Assembly: GCA_947167015.1 (NCBI GenBank)
Contig: CAMVGM010000010.1
Location: 1 to 57,260 of the forward strand
Reading direction: 5' to 3'
DNA: 57,260 bases
Source: an uncultured Bacteroidales bacterium
GTDB taxonomy: Bacteria > Bacteroidota > Bacteroidia > Bacteroidales > UBA932
The notes beneath the pieces are model-generated. The model was not told the DNA's origin. It searched no databases and saw only the letters and a program-made list of their open reading frames with translations. Made by a program: the position numbers and the translations under genes. Positions within the stretch are counted from its first letter, which is position 1. Every line of letters begins with the position of its first letter. Of this stretch, positions 14,612-22,735 are shown piece after piece.

Positions 14612-16059
14612 AAGTCTATGTACAAAAAGGTTAGATTCTTATCCCAGAGCATGACCAGGAGACACACCAGGGCGAGGTAGATGGCGTAGCGGACGGCCCA
14701 ATGATAAGCCTTCAGCGGCACCAGGGGGAATTCTACCGTCCGGTTCCGCCACTCCAGGACCATCAGGACGATGATCAGGACGGTCTTCGTCCGGAAATCC
14801 GGATGCAGGAAGAAGAGGTAGAAGCCCTTCAGCGTTTCCAAATGCGCCATCCCGGAAAGGAACTGCCAGGCCTGTCCGACGGAATCCGCCCTGAAGATGA
14901 CCAGGCCCACGGTTACGAGCAGGAAGGTGAGGACCATCCCGCCGAGGTCGGACAACTTCGGGAGGCCGAGCCGTCCCGCCTTCAGCTTATGCTTTTTCGC
15001 GAATGCGCCGGACAGGATGAGCGGGATGAACAGCAGGCCATGGTACAGGCCGAACGCTCCGAAAGTCCAGTTCGCGCCGTGCCACAGGCCCACCAGCACC
15101 ATGTTGATGACGATGGCCAGGATCATCCCAAATTTCCCCCAGTCTCGGAAGCGCACATTCAGCGGCATGAAGACATAGTCCGTCAGCCAGGAAGTCAGGG
15201 ACATATGCCAGCGCCGCCAATACTCGGCCACGTTGGTCGCAAAGAACGGATAGTTGAAATTCTTCGCGATCCGGAAACCCAACAACTTGCCCGTGCCGAT
15301 GGCCATGTCCGAGTAGCCGGAGAAATCGGTGTACATCTGGAAGGTGTACAGCAGGGCAGCCATCAGCAGGGAACTGCCGGAGGCCTCGCCGATGTTCTCC
15401 CATACCGGGTCGATCACATACACGCAGCGGTCAGCGATCAGCACTTTCTTGGCGAGTCCCCAGAGAAACTGCCGCATGCCTTCCGCCGCAGTGTCGTAAT
15501 CGAAGACGCGGGTCTTGTGCAACTGGCCCAGGAACTGCGGCCGGTCGATCGGACCGGACAGCAGGCAGGGGAAGAAGGCGATGTATGCGGCGAAGGCTAC
15601 GAAGTCCGTTTCGGCCTCGATCTTCCCGCGCCGGATTTCCAGCACGTAGCTGATCAGCTTGAACGTGATGAAACTGAGTCCGAGCGGAAGGATGATGTTG
15701 AAGGTATGCCAGTTGGTCTGCAGCCCCATCGCCTGGAACAGGGCCGCGAAGGATTCGATGAAAAAGTTGAGGTACTTGAAGGCGAGCAGGAGTCCCACGC
15801 CCAAGACCACGCCCAAGGTGCCGATCCACGAGGCTCCTTTCTCCGACCTGCAATGCTTCATCCAGATGCCCAGGCCGTAGAACACCGCCGTCGCGCCGAT
15901 CAGCAGCGGGAGCATCTTCAGGCTGGCATAGCCGTAGAAGAACCAGCTGGCGATCAGCAGGAAGGCGTTCTGGGCCTTGGTCTTCTCCCGGAAGGCGAAC
16001 CAGTAGAGGGTGAAGACCGCGACGAAGAACAGCAGGAAGGGGAGGGAGTTGAAACTCAT
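14608..16059 (-). CDS. MBOAT-family O-acyltransferase (AlgI/DltB-like)
   Basis: 483-residue polytopic protein with about 11 helices. MBOAT marks: NFNYPFFATNVAEYWRRWH, TSWLTDYVFMPL and the catalytic GLWHGANWTF with H327. These enzymes pass an acyl group across the inner membrane onto a periplasmic sugar or polymer. It starts 1 base after a dedicated acyl carrier protein and overlaps the SGNH partner, so the local order carrier, MBOAT, SGNH protein is the same functional set as DltC-DltB-DltD. The acyl donor is therefore likely the thioester on that carrier, not free acetyl-CoA; this is inference from gene order. Confidence 0.92.
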   Translation of the reverse strand: MSFNSLPFLLFFVAVFTLYWFAFREKTKAQNAFLLIASWFFYGYASLKMLPLLIGATAVFYGLGIWMKHCRSEKGASWIGTLGVVLGVGLLLAFKYLNFFIESFAALFQAMGLQTNWHTFNIILPLGLSFITFKLISYVLEIRRGKIEAETDFVAFAAYIAFFPCLLSGPIDRPQFLGQLHKTRVFDYDTAAEGMRQFLWGLAKKVLIADRCVYVIDPVWENIGEASGSSLLMAALLYTFQMYTDFSGYSDMAIGTGKLLGFRIAKNFNYPFFATNVAEYWRRWHMSLTSWLTDYVFMPLNVRFRDWGKFGMILAIVINMVLVGLWHGANWTFGAFGLYHGLLFIPLILSGAFAKKHKLKAGRLGLPKLSDLGGMVLTFLLVTVGLVIFRADSVGQAWQFLSGMAHLETLKGFYLFFLHPDFRTKTVLIIVLMVLEWRNRTVEFPLVPLKAYHWAVRYAIYLALVCLLVMLWDKNLTFLYIDF

Positions 16060-16060
16060 C

Positions 16061-16303
16061 TCAGGCCAGTTTCGCGGCGAGGCAGTCTACGAGTTCTCCG
16101 ACGTTCTTCCAGGAAAGGATTTCCTTGGAGGTGAACTTGATTTTGAAATGCTTCTCGATGGCGACGATCAACTGGATGTGCGTCAGGGAGTCCCATCCTT
16201 CCACGTCCTCCGCGGTAGATGTTTCCTGCAGCACGATCTCTTCATCGTCCAGCACGTCCCGGAAGATCTCCTGGACTTGTTCCAGCAAGGCTTCATTCTG
16301 CAT
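16061..16303 (-). CDS. Acyl carrier protein of the FkbH-MBOAT cassette
   Basis: 80-residue four-helix carrier protein. The phosphopantetheine site is S39 in GWDSLTHIQLI. The start at 16303 (MQNEALLEQVQEIF) is chosen because it opens on helix 1 and overlaps the FkbH stop by only 11 bases; the longer frame adds 16 residues without carrier similarity. It lies between the FkbH-like loading enzyme and the MBOAT, so it is best read as the thioester shuttle between them. No phosphopantetheinyl transferase is in the window. Confidence 0.92.
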   Translation of the reverse strand: MQNEALLEQVQEIFRDVLDDEEIVLQETSTAEDVEGWDSLTHIQLIVAIEKHFKIKFTSKEILSWKNVGELVDCLAAKLA

Positions 16304-18035
16304 ATGGCGTCTGTTTGGTTTCAATGTAACAATCAAGGGGTGAGAATGCATCCACGTCCAGGACGAACAGCCGTCCCGGAGCGTCCGGAACGGGCGTGAA
16401 CCCGAGCCGGAGGTAATGATCTGCTACCATGCCGTTCTTGGCGGTGGGGATGTATTCGCCGACGATGCGCTTGAACCCGTTCTCCCGAGCAAAGCCGGCG
16501 AGGGTATTCAGGGTGAAATTCTCCATGCCCCGTTTCAGCACCCGGCAGCTCATCAGCCAGGTGTCGATGAAAAGCGTCCCGGCATCCTGCTTTTCCAGGA
16601 TGACCACGCAGATCAGTCCGTTGTCCCCGAAGCGGTCGGCAAGGGTGAAGGCGAAGCATTGGTGGCGGCTGTCGGCCCCCAGGGCGCGTACCTGGTCCTC
16701 CGTATATCGGACGGTCCGCAGGTTGAACTGGTTGCTCCGCTGGGAGAGCTGCGCCACGCGGGGGATGTTGAACCCGTTGAACCCGCTCACCTCGCTGACC
16801 ATTCCCAGGGATTTCAGGAAGGCTTTCTCGTCCGTGAAGGCCCGGGCGGAACTGACCCGGCGGGCTTCCGCCTGGTATTGGGCCGTACGGTCCTTGTCGG
16901 CAGAGGAGTAAGAGGCGGTTTCGAACAGGTTGAGGCCGTACAGATACTCCAGATAGTCGCCCGGGTCTTCCGGCAGTTCCGGAACGCAGATGTCCGGAAT
17001 GTTCTCCCGGACGATGTTCCGCTCGAAGGGGTTGTCATCCAAGAACACCATCGAATCGTACCCGATATTCAGGATCTCCTTGATGGTGCGGATGTTGTCT
17101 GCCTTGTTGTCCCAGTTGGCCACGAAGACGGCGAAATCGTCCAGGCGGAGCACCATCTCCGGATTCTTCTCGAACGGCTCCCGCGCCTTGTCTTCGTCGT
17201 TCTTGCTGCAAATGCACAGGATGATGCCGCGTTCCTTGAGTTTCTTGATCCACTGCTGGAACTCGCTGAATGCTTTTCCGATTCCCAGCCCGTGGCCGAC
17301 CTGGATGTTTTCCCAGCCGTCGTCGCCCACGACGCCGCCCCAGAGCGTATTGTCCAGGTCGAGGATCAGGCACTTCTTGAAGCTGCCCCGGATGGCACAG
17401 ACGATGTCCAGGGTGCGGGATGCGACGTAGGGTAGCGCGTCCAGGCTGAGGAGCATCTCCGTGCTGACATAGACGCTGCTGTCGAAGCAGAAGTCCCTGC
17501 CCAGTTTCGCCTGGAGTTCCGAGAGGTCGCAGATGAACAGGTTGGGGTATTCCCGGCTCAGGTCCATCAGGCCCAGGTTGAGTTTCCGGACCTGGTAGAT
17601 GAAGGAGGATTCCACTTTGTTCTGGTAGCTGCCGAACACGCCGTCTCCGATCTCGGGATAGTTGTAGTAGATGATCCTTCCTTTCAAGGACCGGCACAGC
17701 GTCCGGACGAAATCCAGGCGTTCTTCCGCCAGCGAGGCACGGGTGCCGGCATCGGCCAGGCTGAACTTCTCGAGCAGTTTGTGCGAAGACTGGTAGATTA
17801 CGGTGAAATCGGCATCGAAACCATACAGTTCCGACGTGGGGTCAAGTACCTGCCTTTCCACCTGGTTGTACTCCGCCTCGAACAGGTCCAGCGCCAGCCC
17901 CCGGGCCATTCCTTCTCCTTTGAGGGCGGTGGCCAGCAATTGCGTGGCGCTGTCACCAAGCAGGGCCATCCGGGCCTGCGGATATTCTCCACAGGCCCGT
18001 TTAGCCAGACGCTTCAGTTCTTGAAAAGACCGCAT
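16293..18035 (-). CDS. FkbH-like HAD-IIIC protein (probable glyceryl-carrier protein loading enzyme)
   Basis: 580 residues in three parts: an N-terminal SGNH-like region (GDSATQLL at about 27-34), a HAD-IIIC phosphatase core with LDLDNTLWGGVVGDDG (nucleophile D226, acid D228; later FLDDNPFERN), and a C-terminal GNAT-like region (RFGDNGLICVVIL). Studied FkbH proteins take 1,3-bisphosphoglycerate, dephosphorylate it and load a glyceryl unit on a carrier protein for polyketide synthases. Here the carrier gene overlaps it directly and no polyketide synthase is present; instead an MBOAT and an SGNH protein follow. Glycerate (or a related acid) as substituent of the polysaccharide is inferred. Confidence 0.85.
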   Translation of the reverse strand: MRSFQELKRLAKRACGEYPQARMALLGDSATQLLATALKGEGMARGLALDLFEAEYNQVERQVLDPTSELYGFDADFTVIYQSSHKLLEKFSLADAGTRASLAEERLDFVRTLCRSLKGRIIYYNYPEIGDGVFGSYQNKVESSFIYQVRKLNLGLMDLSREYPNLFICDLSELQAKLGRDFCFDSSVYVSTEMLLSLDALPYVASRTLDIVCAIRGSFKKCLILDLDNTLWGGVVGDDGWENIQVGHGLGIGKAFSEFQQWIKKLKERGIILCICSKNDEDKAREPFEKNPEMVLRLDDFAVFVANWDNKADNIRTIKEILNIGYDSMVFLDDNPFERNIVRENIPDICVPELPEDPGDYLEYLYGLNLFETASYSSADKDRTAQYQAEARRVSSARAFTDEKAFLKSLGMVSEVSGFNGFNIPRVAQLSQRSNQFNLRTVRYTEDQVRALGADSRHQCFAFTLADRFGDNGLICVVILEKQDAGTLFIDTWLMSCRVLKRGMENFTLNTLAGFARENGFKRIVGEYIPTAKNGMVADHYLRLGFTPVPDAPGRLFVLDVDAFSPLDCYIETKQTPYAE

Positions 18036-18040
18036 GGTCT

Positions 18041-18451
18041 TTATCTGCCGAAGAGTTTTTTCCAGAAGGATTTTTTCTTATGCATGAGATTCTTCTGGTG
18101 GTGGAAAGCGCGCTTGGCGCAGATGATTTCGTAGATCGTTCCCCAGTCCGGCAGGCCGCCGACATTCCGGTCGTCAATGTAGACGTCCGCAATGACCTTG
18201 GTGCCGCCTTGGCTGGAGAACAGGGCTCCGCGCGGTTGGTTGCTGTTGACGGCATAGAAGTCGAGCCCCCGGTCGTGGCAGAACTTGATAGCCGCCTCCA
18301 AAAGTTCGCCTTCGCGCGAAGTCCAGAGAATCAGGCGGTTACCTTCCTGCTGGAGCTGTCGGAGCGTTTCGATGGCGAAAGGTTTCTCTTTGCCTATCTC
18401 CGGATATTTGTGATCGACGATGGTGCCGTCGAAATCTACTGCGATGGTCAT
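18041..18451 (-). CDS. Small HAD-superfamily hydrolase
   Basis: 136 residues, core HAD fold without a cap: VDFDGTIVD (D6, D8), LILWTSREG (motif II Ser/Thr), and YIDDRNVGG (acidic motif IV). The short basic tail is FHHQKNLMHKKKSFWKKLFGR-like. Five bases separate it from FkbH and three from wzc. It may be a sugar-phosphate or nucleotide phosphatase for capsule precursors; the substrate cannot be read from the sequence. Confidence 0.85.
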   Translation of the reverse strand: MTIAVDFDGTIVDHKYPEIGKEKPFAIETLRQLQQEGNRLILWTSREGELLEAAIKFCHDRGLDFYAVNSNQPRGALFSSQGGTKVIADVYIDDRNVGGLPDWGTIYEIICAKRAFHHQKNLMHKKKSFWKKLFGR

Positions 18452-18454
18452 GGA

Positions 18455-20824
18455 TTATTCGCTGTTTTCGCCGTAACCATAGCCATAGCCGTAGCCGTAG
18501 CCATAGCCATAGCCGTAGCCGTAAGCGCCATAGCCGAGGCCCTTCTTTAGCTCGGATCCATTGAAAATAATGGCCAGGTTCTTGAGCCGTCCGCCTTCCT
18601 GAAGCTCGTCGAGATGCGGCATGATCCGGCGGTCGAGCTGGCCGGCACGAAGCACGAACAGGTTGATATCGACCACGCGGCTGATGATCATCGGGTCGGC
18701 GACGACCTGCACGGGGACGCTGTCTAGCAGGATGTAATCGTAGAGTTTCTTCAGTTCGGCAATGAAATCATCGAAGCGTTTGCGGCTCAACAGTTCCGTC
18801 GGGTTGGGCGGAGTGTGGCCTGCGGGGATGAAGTCGACTCCCTCGGCTACGTCCTTGTGGATGACGTCGACGAGTTGGATTTGCTCTTCGAAGAGATAGT
18901 TTGACAAACCGATGGTCTTGTGTTTGAGGCCGAAGGCCTTGGACAAGGTGCGCTTGCGAAGGTCGAGGTCCACCAGCACGACGCGTTTCTTGGCATCGGC
19001 GAGACACCGTGCCATGTTGGCGGTCAGGAAGGTCTTTCCGGCGGACACGGCGAAGGAAGTCAGCGCTACGACAGGGCGATCCACACCTTCGGGTTTCATG
19101 AAGTCGAGATTGGTGCACATGATGCGCATGGACTCGGTGAAGACTCCTTTGGATCCGGGCTTATAGACAATGGGCGAAACGGCGTCCTCTTTCTTGCTCT
19201 TCTTGTGGGTTTTCTTTTGGGCAGACGCATCCAGGGGAATCTCGGCCAGGACGGGCACGGAAACCATTTCTTCGAGTTCCTTGCGGGTGCGGACACGGGA
19301 ATCCAGGAACTTCCAGGCGATCAGGACGACGGCCGGGACCAGCAAGCCGATCAGCAGGGCAAGCAGCAGCATACGGTTGCGCTGCGGGTACACCGGGGCC
19401 CAGGAGCCTTCCGGAACGTCGACCATACGGGCGTTGTTGTCCGCCATGGCCTGGGTCAGGGCGTTCTCCTCGCGCTTGTTGAGCAGATAGACATACAATT
19501 GCTCCTTGATTTGCTGCTGACGCTCGATGTTGACCATCTGTTTGGCCTTGGCCGGCATGGCGGTGAACTTCTGGATGGAAGCGTTCTCCTGGGCGGCAAG
19601 GTCCTGACGCTGGACATTGAGGCTTGTCAGCAGGTTCTGGACGATACCCAGGATGTTCTGGCGCATCGAGGAGATTTCACCTTCGATCTGCTTGACGGCC
19701 GGACTGGTCAGGCTGGAGGCCGCCACCAATTTCTCTCGTTGCAGGATCAACTCGTTGTACTTGCTGATATTGCTGTCGGCATTGGCATCGTTCAGACCGG
19801 TGTTGACCGGAATCATTTCGTACGTGCCGGCGGAACCCTGCACATAATCGCGCAGGTACTCGGCGAGCGAGATGCGGGTCTCCAACTGGACGATTTCGGC
19901 ATTGTAGCTCCGGCTTTCGTTCAGGTAGCGCGATGCGGCCTCGTCCACGTTCATGATCCGCTGCGAACTCTTGAAGGCGGCCAGGTTGTCCTCCACGGCG
20001 CCGAGTTCTTCCTGGATGATGACCAGACGTTCATTGATGAAAGCGGCGGTGTTGACGGCCACGCGGTTCTTCTCGCGGATGGCATCCTCGTTGTATTTTT
20101 CGACCAAGGTGCTGAGGATATCGCAGGCGCGTTGGACGTTGTAGTCTTGTTGGACGAGCGTCAGGATGTTGGACTGTTGGTCGATGGTCAAGCGGGACAG
20201 GAATCCGACTGCGGCGGATCTGAGCGGAACTTTCTGGATCCGGATATCCCGGCCGTAGCCCCATGTATTGTAGGACGCCGTGGGCTGGAAAACCACGCGG
20301 CCCTGACCTAGGGAGACCGTGTCATCCAGCGCTACGTTCTGTGTCCCGTCGCTGCTTTCCAGCCGGATGGTCTTGGAGTCCAGGGGCGTTACCCTGATCG
20401 AGAAGGTGCCGGGATCCTCTCCTTCTTCGCGGGAGAAGAAGATGCGTACAGGAGAATTTCGGTAAAGTTCAATGCTGCGAAGCCGCTCGTGGACTTCATA
20501 GTTGATATCCGCATCAAGCGAACGGACTACCTCTTCCATCATGCTTTTGGAGCGTAGCTGCAGCATCTCGTTGGTCATGTCGATCGAGTTGATGATGTTG
20601 CTGTAGGAGTCCATTCGCACGGAGCGGGTGGTGTTGCTTGGATCCTTGATGACGACGGTTACATTGCTCTGGTAGACAAGCGGGCTCTTGGAATACTTGT
20701 ACCAGGCATAAGCGAGGGCGATGGCGGCACAGATCAGGAACCAGTACCAATGGTTCAAAAGGAAGAAGAACAGATCGACCAGGTTGATCTGTTCGTTACG
20801 TGCATTTTTCTGTTTCGTGGCCAT
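18455..20824 (-). CDS. wzc: Wzc-type chain-length regulator / tyrosine autokinase
   Basis: 789 residues combining a Wzz chain-length domain and a BY-kinase. Helix 1 is at about 27-45 (WYWFLICAAIALAY), a long coiled periplasmic part follows, helix 2 is LLALLIGLLVPAVVLIAW, then the cytoplasmic kinase with Walker A SFAVSAGKT (K597) and Walker A' VVLVDLDLRK. The C-terminus is a tyrosine cluster made of nine YG pairs encoded by hexanucleotide repeats (18471-18524). Phosphorylation of such tails controls Wzc oligomer cycling and chain length. It lies 2 bases from wza. BY-kinases normally pair with a PHP or Wzb phosphatase; none is seen in this window. Confidence 0.95.
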   Translation of the reverse strand: MATKQKNARNEQINLVDLFFFLLNHWYWFLICAAIALAYAWYKYSKSPLVYQSNVTVVIKDPSNTTRSVRMDSYSNIINSIDMTNEMLQLRSKSMMEEVVRSLDADINYEVHERLRSIELYRNSPVRIFFSREEGEDPGTFSIRVTPLDSKTIRLESSDGTQNVALDDTVSLGQGRVVFQPTASYNTWGYGRDIRIQKVPLRSAAVGFLSRLTIDQQSNILTLVQQDYNVQRACDILSTLVEKYNEDAIREKNRVAVNTAAFINERLVIIQEELGAVEDNLAAFKSSQRIMNVDEAASRYLNESRSYNAEIVQLETRISLAEYLRDYVQGSAGTYEMIPVNTGLNDANADSNISKYNELILQREKLVAASSLTSPAVKQIEGEISSMRQNILGIVQNLLTSLNVQRQDLAAQENASIQKFTAMPAKAKQMVNIERQQQIKEQLYVYLLNKREENALTQAMADNNARMVDVPEGSWAPVYPQRNRMLLLALLIGLLVPAVVLIAWKFLDSRVRTRKELEEMVSVPVLAEIPLDASAQKKTHKKSKKEDAVSPIVYKPGSKGVFTESMRIMCTNLDFMKPEGVDRPVVALTSFAVSAGKTFLTANMARCLADAKKRVVLVDLDLRKRTLSKAFGLKHKTIGLSNYLFEEQIQLVDVIHKDVAEGVDFIPAGHTPPNPTELLSRKRFDDFIAELKKLYDYILLDSVPVQVVADPMIISRVVDINLFVLRAGQLDRRIMPHLDELQEGGRLKNLAIIFNGSELKKGLGYGAYGYGYGYGYGYGYGYGYGENSE
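18471..18524 (-). repeat. Hexanucleotide tandem repeat coding the Wzc tyrosine tail
   Basis: Nine units of CCRTAR (forward-strand reading; CCGTAG, CCATAG or CCGTAA) in a row, each coding Tyr-Gly on the reverse strand. Six-base units keep the frame, so slippage would change the number of tyrosines without truncating the kinase. Confidence 0.85.
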
Positions 20825-20826
20825 AA

Positions 20827-21597
20827 TTACAGACGGGTAAGGAGCAGGATCAAGGTGGAAAGCGTGGATCCAATCGTGATAAACGGCGTAAATGCGGACA
20901 CGATGGCCGTCATCGTCGAAGAAGGCCTCAGACCGCGTGGCTTGACGTATACGATATCATTCTGCTGCAAGTAGTAAACGGGAGAATCGAAGAGACTCTT
21001 GGACTGCAGGTTGATCGAATGGGCGACACGCTCTCCCTGTTCGGTGCGGATGACCATCACATCCTGGAGATTGGTGTATTCACCGGCTCCCGAGGTCCGG
21101 GCGAGGACCTGGAGGATATTGATGCTGCTGCCTTCAACGGGGAGGATGGACTGGCCCATCTCGCCGATGACGGTGATGTTGAAATTCTCCATCTCCACCT
21201 TGACGAGCGGTTCGCGGATATAACCCAGACGGACGATCTCGCTGGTGATCTCGTCCTTGAGTTCCTTCAGCGTCTTGCCTTCCACGTGGAGGGTCCCCAG
21301 CACCGGGAAGTCGATGTTTCCCGACTTGTCCACGGTATAACTCGAAGAAGACACGCGTGTGCCTTCGCCGTCAGTCATCCCGTTACTCAGGTTGAAAGGT
21401 GCTGCAAGCCCGGCGACGGTACTGAGGACCTGGATGCTGACCCTGTCCTCCACCTGGAGGCGCAGCTCCGGTGCGGGTTTGGCTACTTCGGGCGTCTCGT
21501 ACTTCAGATCGCGCAAATACGAATAGTAAGCCGGCGTGGAACACGATGCAACCAGCACCACGATGGCCGGCAACAAGCATTTAACAAAGCGTTTCAT
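20827..21597 (-). CDS. wza: Wza-type outer-membrane polysaccharide export lipoprotein
   Basis: 256 residues from the ATG at 21597 (MKRFVKCLLPAIVVLVASC), which gives a lipoprotein signal with lipobox VASC; a longer frame adds 7 residues. The polysaccharide-export domain follows (LRLQVEDRVSIQVLST, then SGNIDFPVLGTLHVEGKTLKEL) and an SLBB-type repeat (NITVIGEMGQSILPVEGSSI). The C-terminus has a hydrophobic segment (STMTAIVSAFTPFITIGSTL) that may be the membrane-spanning helix. It overlaps the upstream glycosyltransferase by 17 bases and precedes wzc by 2. Confidence 0.93.
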   Translation of the reverse strand: MKRFVKCLLPAIVVLVASCSTPAYYSYLRDLKYETPEVAKPAPELRLQVEDRVSIQVLSTVAGLAAPFNLSNGMTDGEGTRVSSSSYTVDKSGNIDFPVLGTLHVEGKTLKELKDEITSEIVRLGYIREPLVKVEMENFNITVIGEMGQSILPVEGSSINILQVLARTSGAGEYTNLQDVMVIRTEQGERVAHSINLQSKSLFDSPVYYLQQNDIVYVKPRGLRPSSTMTAIVSAFTPFITIGSTLSTLILLLTRL

Positions 21598-22735
21598 ATT
21601 CGTCCAATATCTTGTCAATCATTTTGTCCGAGGTGAACAATGCCTGAAATCGCTCTCGTGCACCCCGTGAATACTTCTCATATGTTTCTCCATCCGCACA
21701 AATCTCCTCGATGGCCCGTGCCAGGGCTGCCGGGTCCGCCGGCGTCACGTTGAGCCCGGACACGCCGTGTTCATTGACCCAGGCCGTGCCGGAACCGGGG
21801 ATGCGCGTGGCCACCACCGGCTTGCCGCAGGACATAGCCTCAATCTGCACGATGCCGAAAGCCTCCGTCTTCATCACGGAACTCAGCACGAACATGTCGC
21901 TGGCACCATACAGGGTAGGCACATCCTCATTGGCCACGTACCCCAGCAGTTCCACGCGGCCGCGCAGGCCCAGTGAATCGATCTGCGACTGCAACTCATC
22001 CCGCAGCGGACCCTTCCCGCCGATCAGGACTTGATAGTCCTCTCCGAGCAGGGCGGCCGCCTGTATCAACGAACTAAAGCCTTTGTACGGCACAAGCCGC
22101 CCCAAAGATACAACAATTTTTTTGCCGCGATAGCGATTGCGGTATTCCGAAACTGCATTTTCTTTGAAAATGACCGGTTCGATGCCGATAGGGACATAGC
22201 CGATCTTGTCCTGCACCTCCTGCAAGTACGGGGATTCCCGGACATAGACCGGCGTGGTGCCGAGGATGCGGTCGGCGCGGCGGATCAGCCAGCGCTGGAG
22301 CGGCCGATAGAGGGCAAGCAGCGCTTTTTGCGAGAGAATGTCACTGTGCCAGTGCAGGATGACTTTCCCCTTGTAGCCGCTCAGCCTCAGGGCGAGCGCC
22401 GCCATCGGATCGGGATGGTGGATGTGGATGAGGTCGTATTCTGCGGCGTGACGCCGCACCCAGCGGACCATCGCGGGGGAGAGCATCGTGGCCGCCTTCT
22501 TGGCGAGTGCCGGGACGCAGATCGCCCGGCCGGATTCGTTGAAACGGATTTCCCGCCCGTCCGGGGTCTGCGTGCAGCGGTCCCGGTCCTCCGCGTCCAC
22601 CGGATCGTCCGGCAAGGTGGCACAGAGCATATCGCAGGTCACCCCGCGCGCCGAGAGCCCGCGGGTCAGGTCCCACATCACCTTCTCCACGCCGCCGCGG
22701 ATGGGGTAGAACTTACCGAGTTGCAAGACTTTCAT
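21581..22735 (-). CDS. Glycosyltransferase family 4 (GT-B)
   Basis: 384 residues from the ATG at 22735 (MKVLQLGKFYPIRGGVEKV), the usual GT4 opening; the longer frame is antisense to the neighbour. The donor-binding half has SLGRLVPYKGFSSLIQA, GGKGPLRDEL and the EX7E-type stretch EAFGIVQIEAMSCGKPVVA. It would transfer one sugar of the capsule repeat unit at the inner face of the membrane. Overlaps the previous gene by 23 bases. Confidence 0.92.
   Translation of the reverse strand: MKVLQLGKFYPIRGGVEKVMWDLTRGLSARGVTCDMLCATLPDDPVDAEDRDRCTQTPDGREIRFNESGRAICVPALAKKAATMLSPAMVRWVRRHAAEYDLIHIHHPDPMAALALRLSGYKGKVILHWHSDILSQKALLALYRPLQRWLIRRADRILGTTPVYVRESPYLQEVQDKIGYVPIGIEPVIFKENAVSEYRNRYRGKKIVVSLGRLVPYKGFSSLIQAAALLGEDYQVLIGGKGPLRDELQSQIDSLGLRGRVELLGYVANEDVPTLYGASDMFVLSSVMKTEAFGIVQIEAMSCGKPVVATRIPGSGTAWVNEHGVSGLNVTPADPAALARAIEEICADGETYEKYSRGARERFQALFTSDKMIDKILDEYETLC

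Noticed and set aside
14701..16134. Open frame of 477 codons opposite the MBOAT gene
   Set aside because: Antisense shadow; composition is Gln/Asp/Glu/Gly-rich without domains, while the reverse strand carries MBOAT motifs.
16304..16351. Longer N-terminus for the ACP at 16061
   Set aside because: The 16 extra residues are antisense-like, overlap FkbH further and do not fit carrier-protein helix 1.
18041..18451. Small HAD protein as the cognate tyrosine phosphatase of Wzc
   Set aside because: It has DxD HAD chemistry but lacks both the Cys-X5-Arg and PHP metal motifs of known capsule tyrosine phosphatases, so the function is left open.
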